The position numbers and the translations under genes are program-made. From Pseudomonas sp. Irchel s3h14 (lineage in GTDB: Bacteria > Pseudomonadota > Gammaproteobacteria > Pseudomonadales > Pseudomonadaceae), in assembly GCF_900187425.1 (NCBI RefSeq), contig NZ_FYDJ01000005.1, positions 186,001-250,000 on the forward strand: 64,000 bases of DNA, read 5' to 3'. Shown here piece after piece: positions 24,515 to 32,175 of the stretch. Position 1 is the stretch's first letter; each line of letters starts with the position of its first letter. A model generated the notes under the pieces. It had not been told where the DNA came from. It saw only the letters and a program-made list of their open reading frames with translations, and did no database searches.

Positions 24515-24873
24515 GTGAATTCAGAAGTAAAGGCCCTGAGCTTCTGATCGATCTCACTGAGCACATCGCTGTTGCGCTCAATGAACTGGTGTCGATGGAT
24601 GATGCCAGTGCACGCCATGTCGCACAGGAAGTGGCTGATCGCATGGCGGCTCATTGGGGGGGGCAGAACATCTATTTTCCGATGGGGTTATCGGTCAAAT
24701 TGAGTCGCCGGGATCGTCAGATCTACGAAGACTTCAATGGCACCAACCACAGCGACCTGGCCCGCAAGTATGCCGTGTCGCTCCAGTGGATTTACAAGAT
24801 CGTCAAGGCGGTCCGAAAGGACGAGATTGCCCGACGTCAGGTTGATATGTTTGCCCCGCTGACGGACGACTGA
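24511..24873 (+). CDS. mor: Mor-family transcription activator
   Basis: A 120-residue protein of the Mor/C family. The dimerisation part (DLTEHIAVALNELVSMDDASARHVAQEVADRMAAHWGGQNIYFPMG) and the C-terminal HTH (HSDLARKYAVSLQWIYKIVKAVRKDE) are both present. It is the last early gene and the only Mor/C member in the window, so it may activate the late promoters at 5637 and 14558 directly. Confidence 0.93.
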   Translation: MSEFRSKGPELLIDLTEHIAVALNELVSMDDASARHVAQEVADRMAAHWGGQNIYFPMGLSVKLSRRDRQIYEDFNGTNHSDLARKYAVSLQWIYKIVKAVRKDEIARRQVDMFAPLTDD

Positions 24874-24919
24874 GCGGGGCGTCTCTCCTTGCACTGGCTG
24901 CAACTCTATTTCACAAACC

Positions 24920-24959
24920 ATCCCAGTCTATGCCAGCCTATCCCGGTATAGCCCAGGTT
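24920..24959. repeat. Four phased 10-bp repeats at the phage end
   Basis: ATCCCAGTCT, ATGCCAGCCT, ATCCCGGTAT and AGCCCAGGTT follow each other without gaps. The 10-base period places each copy on the same face of the helix. They lie 40-80 bp inside the inferred phage terminus. Transposase end-binding sites are the likeliest reading; this is inference. Confidence 0.65.
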
Positions 24960-24979
24960 TACCTCGCTCACCCCTTGGT

Positions 24980-24999
24980 ATTTATCTCAGTCCTAAACA
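24980..24999 (-). other. Inferred terminus of the Mu-like prophage
   Basis: Read on the minus strand from 24999, the phage starts TGTTTAGGACTGAGATAAAT. TG/CA termini are standard for this transposon family. The preceding tail-fibre reading frame loses its expected collar sequence exactly here: GDGATT is followed by CLGLR and a stop instead of F(R)-type residues. The target duplication would start at 25000 (CGTGG if 5 bp). Confidence 0.75.
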
Positions 25000-26499
25000 C
25001 GTGGTCGCACCATCGCCCGAGGTCCAACCGCCCTCCATCCCCCCACGAGCAGCTTCCGTAGTCAGCATTCCCGACTGCTGAGCGTGGTCCCACAACCATG
25101 GCCAATCGGCACGAATCAAGACGGCATTGCCCAACGGAGCGTGACCACCCGGATTCAATACGGTGGTCGTTTCAAACACGGGCCGCCCGAGTGCCGTACC
25201 GTCTAAGCGCGCAATCGGTATCCAGTTGCCTTTGCCATCACTGCGCAAATGCCAATAATCCCCGGCCCCCATCAGCACCAGGAACGAATAGCCGGCCGCA
25301 TTCAGATGGGTATGGAACTTGATTTTGTTGCTAACGGCCGCCTTGATCACCAATCGGTTGGTGGTGTTATCGACCCGCCGCACCACCACACCACGAACAC
25401 CCAGCGCCGAGTTGGCATCGGGCAGCTCAACCGTCAACGCCCCTGCGCCGGCATCAATCAGGACAAGCCCCAACTCGGCCGCCACCAAGGACCTTGAGGT
25501 GTTGACCTCCACTAAAGGGATTTGGCCCGCGCCGTTAATCAAGTCGATTGTTTCGGTTTTGGTGAAGGCGTCCGTGACCCCATAACCGGCCAGCGTGGTC
25601 GGGTTGGTCCCGCCCACCACCCGACCGAATTTGTCCACGGTCACACTGCGGTACGTTCCGGCATTGACACCGGTGCGCCCGGCCGCCATTTCAAACAGCA
25701 GATCCGTCTCGCCCAGGACAATCGGCGCATCCGTCACCAGTTGCCAAATGCTGTCGCCGTTAGTGGTGCCGCGCTCGACATGCACAAACAACCCGGGCGT
25801 CATTTCCAGACTGCTATCGGCATCCGCGCTACGCGTCCACACACCCGCCGCCGACACGCTGTACAGGCCGTTGTCCTTGGCTGCGGCCTGATTCTTCACC
25901 AACACCCTCGCCTCAGCGCTCAAGGCCACACCATCAATGGTCTGAAGGCCACTGAGCACCACAGGGGCGGTGGTCGCCACCCGCACCGAGTGCTTAAAGT
26001 CCTGCTTGCCCAGCTCCTCCAACACCTTTTGATCGACGTAATCACGTGTCGCCAACACCACGCTCGGATCGATCTTAAGCGTGATGTTGCCGGTACTGGT
26101 GACAATGAAGTTCATCCGCACAATCTGCGTGCGGCCTGAACCTTGCGACAGGATCGGCTTGAAACTCGGCGCGCAGTTGGCCACCGCGACCAGATCGCCG
26201 TCGATGTCGTACAGACCAATTTCGCGAATCCACTTACCGCCCTCATCGGCCGGAATAATCTGCTCGGCGATCAGCACCGCCGGGTTGGCCGGATCAGTCT
26301 TGAGCTGATTCAACGGCCGGCGGCGCCATTCGCTGATCAGTTGGGTTTGCGTTGCACTGGGGATCGGGTCGGTGCCGTTAGCATCCCCGACGCCCATTTC
26401 GGTGATCTTCCAGGGAATGCCGAGCGCGTCGGCGTTCGCCTGTTTGGCCATCCCCACGTTTGTGAGGATCGCGAAAAACTGCGAATTCGCATCAATCAT
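24982..26499 (-). CDS. Tail-fibre/collar protein, truncated by the Mu-like phage
   Basis: The ORF has 505 codons. The N-terminus is a P2 gpH-like fibre base (SQFFAILTNVGMAKQANADALGIPWKITEMGVGDANGT). Central repeats typical of fibres follow (AVSAAGVWTRSADADSSLEMTPGLFVHVERGT, then GRVVGGTNPTTLAGYGVTDAFTKTE). The C-terminus reaches the collar motif GGWTSGDGATT and then ends CLGLR, where intact relatives continue with FRLPD-like residues. The last five codons and the stop are phage-end DNA. Adsorption function is probably lost. Confidence 0.85.
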   Translation of the reverse strand: MIDANSQFFAILTNVGMAKQANADALGIPWKITEMGVGDANGTDPIPSATQTQLISEWRRRPLNQLKTDPANPAVLIAEQIIPADEGGKWIREIGLYDIDGDLVAVANCAPSFKPILSQGSGRTQIVRMNFIVTSTGNITLKIDPSVVLATRDYVDQKVLEELGKQDFKHSVRVATTAPVVLSGLQTIDGVALSAEARVLVKNQAAAKDNGLYSVSAAGVWTRSADADSSLEMTPGLFVHVERGTTNGDSIWQLVTDAPIVLGETDLLFEMAAGRTGVNAGTYRSVTVDKFGRVVGGTNPTTLAGYGVTDAFTKTETIDLINGAGQIPLVEVNTSRSLVAAELGLVLIDAGAGALTVELPDANSALGVRGVVVRRVDNTTNRLVIKAAVSNKIKFHTHLNAAGYSFLVLMGAGDYWHLRSDGKGNWIPIARLDGTALGRPVFETTTVLNPGGHAPLGNAVLIRADWPWLWDHAQQSGMLTTEAARGGMEGGWTSGDGATTCLGLR

Positions 26500-27100
26500 A
26501 ATAAACGTCCAGGGTGTCTATGGAGTGTTCGCGTCCTACCACACCGAAGCGGCCCGTGACTTCAATGTCACGCATCACTGGCGGGTACACGTCGAGTTGG
26601 TCGCCTTCGGAGAGGGAAACGGCAATGTTCAAAGCGCCTTGGGTTTCCAGGCTGATCGCCAGACCGGTCAGCTTGCGGCTGACGGGCTTGGCGTCATCGA
26701 TCAGGCGCTCCAGCTCCTGAAACATTTCTTCGGTGATCCCGGTGTCCAGCACGCCGACCTTCAGCGCGAAGGTGCCCGGCTCCCCCTTCGGCACCGTCTT
26801 GAACCACTCGATAACTTCGATCAGGTAGCCCAGCGGCTCGACCACGCGGCGCAGAGCGCCGATCGTGCCTTTGCGGGCATGGATGTAATACGACGCGGCA
26901 ATGGCGCTGCGCTTGGTCGCCTCGGACCAACGATGGTCCCAGCGATCGACCGACCACGCCCACGCCAGATGGGGCAGTAAATGAACCGGACAGGTTTGAG
27001 CGTTGTAGAGTGTGCGCAGCGGGATGATCGTGCGCTCGTAAAACGCCGCCTCCAGGGCGCGCTCCAGTTGCGTGCTATTGCTCGGTAACAGGCTGGTCAT
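26492..27100 (-). CDS. Phage tail protein I (P2 gpI-like baseplate)
   Basis: A 202-residue protein starting at ATG 27100. The family core is visible: LERALEAAFYERTIIPLRTLYNAQTCPVHLLPHLAWAWSVDRWD and then HARKGTIGALRRVVEPLGY. GpI is a baseplate wedge component next to gpJ. It overlaps gpJ by 4 bases upstream and the fibre gene by 8 bases downstream. Confidence 0.93.
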   Translation of the reverse strand: MTSLLPSNSTQLERALEAAFYERTIIPLRTLYNAQTCPVHLLPHLAWAWSVDRWDHRWSEATKRSAIAASYYIHARKGTIGALRRVVEPLGYLIEVIEWFKTVPKGEPGTFALKVGVLDTGITEEMFQELERLIDDAKPVSRKLTGLAISLETQGALNIAVSLSEGDQLDVYPPVMRDIEVTGRFGVVGREHSIDTLDVYYD

Positions 27101-27984
27101 GTTGCCCCCGCCGGCACCACGGCGTAACCGGTGCAGAACGCCGCCTGCGCCTTGCTCGGGGCCAGGTCCACCCATCCGGTCAGCTCAACCCGGGAGACGC
27201 CGGCCACGTGCAACTGCGCGTCTACCGCCGAGCGCGCCACCTCCACGCCCAAGCGCTTGCGCGGATTGATCCAGGCCGCCAAGCGTTTAGTGGCCTCGGT
27301 CAGACTCGCGTCGCCCTCCGGCCCGCCGCCGTTCATGTGCAAAATAGCGTCGATGCGGTAGTGAATAATTTCGGCGCTCTGCACCGTCACAAAGTCCGTG
27401 AGGGGCCGCACGTTTTCATCATCCAGCTCCGCCGCCACGGTGGCCAACAACTCGGGGCTGGCCAGCCCTTCCCCTTCCGAACTCAACACCGTTACCGTAA
27501 CGCAGCACGGTGACGGGCTTTCGGCCGAGGCATCCGCCACCAGCCCCGAGGCGTTGCGCGCGTGCAGGATGTAGCTGTTACGCGGCCCCGCCGTAGTCAG
27601 CCCCTCAAAGGCTAACTGAATGCGCTCGCGAAACGGATCGTCCTTTTCCTTGATCTCCGGCACCGGCGGCACCGCCAGCAGATCCTCGGCCTGAATCACC
27701 AGGCGTTTCAGATTGACGTTGGCCCCCAGGTGGTCAAGGTCACTGCCGATGGCGTGCGCCAGTAGCAAGGCCTTGGCTGCGTCATTAACCCGGGCGCGGT
27801 TGCCGAGTTTGATGTAAGCCCCGACCTCGATCACCTTGGTGACCGGGTCGCTCTCCAGCGTGGCGGTCCAGTTGTCGCCCATGTAGCCGCGAAACGTTTC
27901 CAGCCCTTCCCCGTAAGTGTCTTCGAAGTCCAGAGGCTCCAGCACTTCCGGCGCCGGCAGCGCCGACAGATCCAAGCCGCTCAT
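27097..27984 (-). CDS. Baseplate J-like protein (P2 gpJ)
   Basis: A 295-residue baseplate wedge protein from ATG 27984. It has the gpJ opening (LSALPAPEVLEPLDFEDTYGEGLETFRGYMGDNW), the central GPRNSYILHARNASGLVADASAESPSPCCVTVTVLSSEGEG, and the C-terminal RSAVDAQLHVAGVSRVELTGW. It overlaps the gp25-like and gpI genes. Confidence 0.93.
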   Translation of the reverse strand: MSGLDLSALPAPEVLEPLDFEDTYGEGLETFRGYMGDNWTATLESDPVTKVIEVGAYIKLGNRARVNDAAKALLLAHAIGSDLDHLGANVNLKRLVIQAEDLLAVPPVPEIKEKDDPFRERIQLAFEGLTTAGPRNSYILHARNASGLVADASAESPSPCCVTVTVLSSEGEGLASPELLATVAAELDDENVRPLTDFVTVQSAEIIHYRIDAILHMNGGGPEGDASLTEATKRLAAWINPRKRLGVEVARSAVDAQLHVAGVSRVELTGWVDLAPSKAQAAFCTGYAVVPAGAT

Positions 27985-28307
27985 ACGCTCACCTCCACCA
28001 GAAAGCCGTCGCCGAGGTATTCGCCGGCAATGCCCAGATTGATTTTCCCGCCCAGCACCGACAGCACGCGCACGCTCTCCAACCTCAAGCGTGGCTCCCA
28101 GCGCCCCAGAGCCCGGGCCGCCTCCGCTTGCACCGAGCTTTTCCAACCGGCGTTAACGGGCAAGTCGACAAAAGAACTGAGCTTGCTGCCGTATTCCGGC
28201 CGGTGCCGGCGGCTGCCGAGCGGCGTGCCCAAAATGTCGGCCATGGACTGCCGCAAGTGCTCGATGCCGGAAATGGGTTGGCCGGTGTGGCGATCCATTC
28301 CGATCAT
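27981..28307 (-). CDS. Baseplate protein gpW (gp25-like, lysozyme family fold)
   Basis: A 108-residue protein starting MIGMDRHTGQPISGIEHLRQSMADILGTPLGSRRHRPEYGS, which is the standard GPW/gp25 pattern. The conserved EPRLRLESVRV segment of the fold is present. It links wedge and sheath in contractile tails. It overlaps gpJ by 4 bases. Confidence 0.94.
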   Translation of the reverse strand: MIGMDRHTGQPISGIEHLRQSMADILGTPLGSRRHRPEYGSKLSSFVDLPVNAGWKSSVQAEAARALGRWEPRLRLESVRVLSVLGGKINLGIAGEYLGDGFLVEVSV

Positions 28308-28312
28308 CTAAC

Positions 28313-28528
28313 TCACTCCAGGGGCTCGAATTCTTTGTGAGCCTTGAGGTAACTCAGGGCTTGCTCATCGGACGCCGACACCGAGACCTCGCCCTTGGCC
28401 ACCAACAGCGTGCGGCCGGTGGCCGGGATGATCAGGGTGCGCGACGTGTAAAGCGTGTCGCGGAACTTCAGCAGCAGATCCGCCGCCGGCGACTGATCGG
28501 CGACAGGCTTTTCGGTGGTCTTGGCCAT
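28313..28528 (-). CDS. Small phage tail-region protein
   Basis: A 71-residue protein from ATG 28528 with a GGAGA ribosome site: MAKTTEKPVADQSPAADLLLKFRDTLYTSRTLIIPATGRTLLVAKGEVSVSASDEQALSYLKAHKEFEPLE. It is compact and beta-rich, with no cysteines. It stands between spike gpV and gpW, where related Pseudomonas phages carry a short conserved gene. Function unknown. Confidence 0.68.
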   Translation of the reverse strand: MAKTTEKPVADQSPAADLLLKFRDTLYTSRTLIIPATGRTLLVAKGEVSVSASDEQALSYLKAHKEFEPLE

Positions 28529-28543
28529 GTTTTCTCCAGGCAT

Positions 28544-28567
28544 GAAAAAGCCCGCACAGGGCGGGGC
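28544..28567 (-). terminator. Intrinsic terminator inside the late operon (after gpV)
   Basis: On the minus strand a GC hairpin (GCGGG/CCCGC, 28551-28565) is followed by TTTTT, between the gpV stop and the next small gene. The distal tail genes therefore need read-through or their own promoter. Confidence 0.65.
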
Positions 28568-28583
28568 CTCAAAGGGTGATTAA

Positions 28584-29285
28584 TTAGTGTGTGTGGTGGT
28601 TGTCGCTTGCTCCAGCCGCCATGATCGAGGCCGCACCGGTGACGGCTTGCGTTACGTGTAACGGCCCATCGATTAGCACCGCGCCGGTCAACTTGATGGC
28701 CGTCGATTTGACCGCCACCGAATCAGCGGTCAACGCCGCCTCGGTGCCACCGACTTTGGCCGACACGGCGTTATCCGTAACGGTGACCACGGTGCTACCG
28801 ACCTTGGCCGACACGGCGCTATCCGTAACGGTGACCACGGTGCTACCGACCTTGGCCGACACGGCGCTATCCGTAACGGTGACCACGGTGCTACCGACCT
28901 TGATGGTTACCGTACCGGTGGGCAGGGTGATGGTGTAAGTCTTGGCCGCCCAGTCGTAGATCAGCGAGCCGCCATCGTCAAACCGCCAGACTTCCACATG
29001 ATCGCGGTTATCCGGCTGGCCGCCAGCATCCCCGTACAACCCCGGGATAAAGGTGCCCATGCCGGCCTGACCGCTGGGGTTAAACAACACCCCCTGCTCG
29101 GTCAGACTTGGCGCCCGCCAGTGCCGCGCCTTGCCGGCCGCGAGACTGTGCCAGCGCACCCAGGCGCTGGTCCATTCGCCGTTCGACACCCGCACCATCC
29201 CCGCCGCCAGATCCACGCCCACCACCACGCACGGCATCAACATGGCTGCGATCATGCGGTCATGCTCTGCACTGGCGTAGCTCAC
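28584..29285 (-). CDS. Baseplate assembly protein V (tail spike, P2 gpV-like)
   Basis: A 233-residue spike. The OB-like N-terminal domain ([30 protein letters not shown], then [35 protein letters not shown]) attaches to the hub. Three 16-residue repeats ([16 protein letters not shown]) extend the beta helix. The protein ends GASDNHHTH, an HxH motif like the one that holds an iron ion at the spike tip in P2 gpV. It pierces the outer membrane on contraction. Confidence 0.92.
   Translation of the reverse strand: MSYASAEHDRMIAAMLMPCVVVGVDLAAGMVRVSNGEWTSAWVRWHSLAAGKARHWRAPSLTEQGVLFNPSGQAGMGTFIPGLYGDAGGQPDNRDHVEVWRFDDGGSLIYDWAAKTYTITLPTGTVTIKVGSTVVTVTDSAVSAKVGSTVVTVTDSAVSAKVGSTVVTVTDNAVSAKVGGTEAALTADSVAVKSTAIKLTGAVLIDGPLHVTQAVTGAASIMAAGASDNHHTH
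28762..28900 (-). repeat. 48-bp tandem repeats in gpV
   Basis: Three nearly identical 48-bp units (28762-28809, 28810-28857 and 28858 to about 28900) encode 16-residue beta-helix turns. Copies two and three are identical over almost all of their length, which indicates recent expansion by slippage or recombination. Confidence 0.9.
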
Positions 29286-29794
29286 GGCAGATTCTCCGGC
29301 GAAACAGGCCCATCCCCCGGTTCAACATCAATCACCAGCGAGCCCGGCGGTTCGTCCGGCCATGGCCATTCCTCAATGCCCAGGTAAATTTGGTGCGTCC
29401 ACTCCACCAACCAGACCACGTAACCATCCAGCTCCGGCTTGGTCCAATCCTGCATTGCCTGGACAAACTCAGCAGGTTCGACCGCAACGCCCCAGGTTTG
29501 CATGCGCAGCAACACGGCCAATTGCGCCGCCAGGTGCGCAGCCTGCTGATGATGGTAAGGCTTGATTGGGTCGACGATGATCCGCGCCTCGAACTTGCAA
29601 ATCAGGGTTGTCTCCCCGGTGCCGATGTCTTTACCAGGCTCCAACTCGGCCATTTCAATGAACACCACCGGCAGTGCAATCCGATCCTTGATGTTCGGCC
29701 AGGCCGTCACCGCTTTGATCCCCGATAGGCTGCTCAGCAGGTGCTGTTCAATCGCCTGGTAGAGCTGATCAAGACTAAAAGGCTCGTCAGACAT
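29282..29794 (-). CDS. Tail terminator/completion-like phage protein
   Basis: A 170-residue protein: [51 protein letters not shown], then [29 protein letters not shown]. The build resembles the gp37/tail-terminator group. It overlaps gpV and the gpZ-like gene, and lies where P2-like tails have completion genes. The role is inferred. Confidence 0.65.
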   Translation of the reverse strand: MSDEPFSLDQLYQAIEQHLLSSLSGIKAVTAWPNIKDRIALPVVFIEMAELEPGKDIGTGETTLICKFEARIIVDPIKPYHHQQAAHLAAQLAVLLRMQTWGVAVEPAEFVQAMQDWTKPELDGYVVWLVEWTHQIYLGIEEWPWPDEPPGSLVIDVEPGDGPVSPENLP

Positions 29795-30452
29795 TGGCCG
29801 TCCCCTTCAAATACTTCTGCAGCTCAAAGTTGAACTCCTGCTGCAGGATTTCCAGCAAACGCGCATCAGCGCGTTTGACCCAAGTGTCGAAGTGCGGACG
29901 CGCCTGCTCCAGCGAGACCTTGGCCTTGGCCAGCGGAAAGCGATCGCCGTTTTCTGCGACCCATCCCGAACTGGCGCCGCCACCCGACGACACCGTGCTA
30001 TCGGGATAATCGTCCGAGTTGAAATGCTTGCTCGCCGTGCGAATCCAGATATCGGGCTTGTTGCCGTAAACCTTTTTCAGAAAGGCGCCCTGGTAACGCC
30101 GCCCAGCGACCGACACACCGCTGCCAGACTGTCGCGCTCGACCGATCCGGCTGGACTCAATCGCGTTGAGACCGAACCACAACTTGCCGCTGGTGGCCCC
30201 CCCGGAGACCGGGTAGCTGCGCAAGCGCTGACGAACCGCCGCAACGGCAATGCGTTCCTGCCGGCTGACGGCCCGCGCAATGTGGGTGCGCAGCCAACCC
30301 AACGTTTTATTGATCGCTCGACGTTGAGCCGCGGCGGCTGCTTTGGGCACCACCTTGGCAAACTCCTGAAACGCCTGTAGATCGGCGGCCGATGACTGGA
30401 TCGAGAGCATCCCGCCACCGGCCGATGGCTTGAAGTAGCTACCGACACTCAT
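29787..30452 (-). CDS. Minor tail protein Z-like (GPZ family)
   Basis: A 221-residue basic protein: FAKVVPKAAAAAQRRAINKTLGWLRTHIARAVSRQERIAVAAVRQRLR, the RAINKT-type helix of prophage minor tail protein Z, followed by a Gly/Ser-rich part and FDTWVKRADARLLEILQQEFNFELQKYL. In lambda, gpZ connects tail to head. Overlaps of 4 to 8 bases with both neighbours. Confidence 0.78.
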   Translation of the reverse strand: MSVGSYFKPSAGGGMLSIQSSAADLQAFQEFAKVVPKAAAAAQRRAINKTLGWLRTHIARAVSRQERIAVAAVRQRLRSYPVSGGATSGKLWFGLNAIESSRIGRARQSGSGVSVAGRRYQGAFLKKVYGNKPDIWIRTASKHFNSDDYPDSTVSSGGGASSGWVAENGDRFPLAKAKVSLEQARPHFDTWVKRADARLLEILQQEFNFELQKYLKGTANV

Positions 30453-30775
30453 GCGCGCATCCTCAGGATCAAGGCGACCAGACCGTCGCCACTCGGCTCC
30501 AGTTGCAACAGGTCGTACTCGCCACCGCCGTCCAATGCCGGCAGATCGACGGTGACCAACAGGCCCTGCTCCAGCCCCTGCGAATCGCTGACGCGAATCT
30601 CAAACCGAGGCTCACGCAATCCGGTGTTGAGCTTGCCGAACTTCGGCTGCAACCAGGGCGCTGCAAACATGCCGAGGACTGGCTCATCACGACCCTCAAT
30701 TCGTGCGGAATCGCCCAGCGTTTCGAACACCACCGCGTCAACCTCGGCGATCAGATCGCGAAAGCCCACGGTCAA
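30449..30775 (-). CDS. Head-tail attachment protein (lambda FII-like)
   Basis: A protein of about 108 residues: TVGFRDLIAEVDAVVFETLGDSARIEGRDEPVLGMFAAPWLQ and so on, ending in a beta-rich half. The TTG at 30775 overlaps the capsid stop (TTGA); a GTG two codons later with a better spaced GGAG is an equal candidate. Position directly after gpE fits the FII head-tail joining protein. Confidence 0.68.
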   Translation of the reverse strand: MTVGFRDLIAEVDAVVFETLGDSARIEGRDEPVLGMFAAPWLQPKFGKLNTGLREPRFEIRVSDSQGLEQGLLVTVDLPALDGGGEYDLLQLEPSGDGLVALILRMRA

Positions 30776-31767
30776 AGCTCCAGGAGGATCTGTGCACGCG
30801 GTCGAGTGCACAGGTGCAACGGGTTGGACTGGGCTTCACCGGCCATGCCTTTGTTGAACGGCAGTGGCTCGATCATGCTGTAGTACGGAATGCCCTGGGT
30901 GTTGACCGTCTCCATGTAATCGGCCGGAGCGAACACCGAGATGTACAGATCCGGCACCCCCTCAGGGACCAGCAACGCCTTGTCGTCGTGGACGAACGAG
31001 ACGCCCGCCACCTTGCCACGGTAGCGTTCCCAGATAATGCCGCCGAACTCGAAGCTTTCTCGGGCATCACCGCGCAACGCCGCTGCTTGCTGGCTGTTGA
31101 GGTAGGTTTCCTTGACCGCCTTGTGAACGATCAACTTGTTCCAGAAGTTCTTGCCGCAGAAGGCGCGGGAACCGGTACTGGTCACACTGCCCAGCGCGTC
31201 CTCCTGCATATCCAGTGCTTCGCCGCACTTAACCCGCAGCTCAGTGCTCGGGTCCGCCAAGCCCATAGGCAGCTTCTGACGCTGCACACCGAAACGGTCA
31301 TAAAGGTCCAACAGCACCGTCGAACCATCAGCATCGAGGATCAGGCCATTGAGGGCGCCCATGCGCTGGAACTCATGGGTCGCGTCCAACTGACGGCGCG
31401 CTTTGGCCAGGCGGGCATTGACCACATCCTGCACCGCCTGCAGCTCGGTGCGAGTACCGAAAGCACGAATGCCCTGGATCTCGTCGGCCTTGATGGTGAA
31501 GCGCTCCGGCAGGTGTACGGTGTTGAACGGGATCAGGTTGCGCTTGCTGGCCGCGACCACCAGGCCAGAGCCACCCCGCTCTCCGGCAGGCACCAGTGCC
31601 AGGGTGTCGCCGTCCTTTTCGATCTGTACAGTCAGGGTGGTGATGCCTTCCTCGCGGAACAGACCCAAAGCACTGATGCGCCCTGGCAAATAGGGTTGAT
31701 CGTTGAGTGCAGCAGTCAGCGCAGTGACGGTGAACGCTTCGTCGTCAAAAATGGCGATCTCGGCCAT
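30772..31767 (-). CDS. Major capsid protein, lambda gpE
   Basis: A 331-residue gpE-family protein: LPGRISALGLFREEGITTLTVQIEKDGDTLALVP, NTVHLPERFTIKADEIQGIRAFGTRTELQAVQDVV, and the C-terminal METVNTQGIPYYSMIEPLPFNKG. It assembles the T=7 type shell together with the D protein encoded upstream. It is a distant relative of the 3190-4170 product. A terminator-like hairpin separates it from D. Confidence 0.94.
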   Translation of the reverse strand: MAEIAIFDDEAFTVTALTAALNDQPYLPGRISALGLFREEGITTLTVQIEKDGDTLALVPAGERGGSGLVVAASKRNLIPFNTVHLPERFTIKADEIQGIRAFGTRTELQAVQDVVNARLAKARRQLDATHEFQRMGALNGLILDADGSTVLLDLYDRFGVQRQKLPMGLADPSTELRVKCGEALDMQEDALGSVTSTGSRAFCGKNFWNKLIVHKAVKETYLNSQQAAALRGDARESFEFGGIIWERYRGKVAGVSFVHDDKALLVPEGVPDLYISVFAPADYMETVNTQGIPYYSMIEPLPFNKGMAGEAQSNPLHLCTRPRAQILLEL

Positions 31768-31784
31768 GGGGTACTCTCCAGAAA

Positions 31785-31812
31785 TGAAAAAACCCGCTCA
31801 AGGCGGGTTGGG
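31785..31812 (-). terminator. Intrinsic terminator between D and E
   Basis: AACCCGC (31792-31798) pairs with GCGGGTT (31804-31810); on the minus strand a T-run (TTTTTT) follows. It lies inside the leftward late operon, between decoration and capsid genes. Confidence 0.7.
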
Positions 31813-31830
31813 TAAACGCGGCTGATGGTC

Positions 31831-32175
31831 TTAGCGGACGATCAGAAAATGAGTGGCCAGGTCCTTTTCAGCCTCAGGATCAAGCCCGGTCAGATGCAAT
31901 TCGCTGACTTCAGCCAAACGCACCACAGCGCGACCACGGCGCACGATGTCCGACTCTCCCAGCTGCCCGTAGAGGATCGCCACGGCAGCCTGAGTACCGT
32001 CTTCGGCGGCGGGGTCATACGGCGCAAACTCGCCCGAGGACGTCACCAGACCGAGTACTTGGCCGGGATTCAGCGCAGGGCCAGCGGCAACGTTGATCGT
32101 TTCCCGCGAGATGTTCCCGGCGCCTTCGGAGAGGAGAAATTCACCCGCGTGGATCGGCTCTTTTTTGATGGTCAT
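31831..32175 (-). CDS. Head decoration protein, lambda gpD-like
   Basis: A 114-residue protein beginning with FLLSEGAGNISRETINVAAGPALNPGQVLGLVTSSGEFAPYDPAAEDGTQAAVAILYGQL. This matches gpD-type decoration proteins, including the RRGRAVVRLAEV strand near the end. It stabilises the expanded head. The ATG overlaps the protease stop by 4 bases. Confidence 0.9.
   Translation of the reverse strand: MTIKKEPIHAGEFLLSEGAGNISRETINVAAGPALNPGQVLGLVTSSGEFAPYDPAAEDGTQAAVAILYGQLGESDIVRRGRAVVRLAEVSELHLTGLDPEAEKDLATHFLIVR

Larger units (their letters stand above)
1..24999. mobile_element. Mu-like (BcepMu-type layout) transposable prophage, partial
   Basis: Late genes (Mu gp22-gp37, F, G, I, L and M equivalents) run leftward from 14474 to 81. 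Early genes (Ner-like, transposase, MuB-like ATPase, GemA, Mor) run rightward from 16815 to 24873. This divergent arrangement matches BcepMu as I recall it, not Mu itself. The right terminus is inferred at 24997-24999: on the minus strand it reads TGT, as Mu-family ends do, and it interrupts a tail-fibre gene of another prophage. The left end, with tape measure, baseplate and fibres, is outside the window. Confidence 0.85.
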
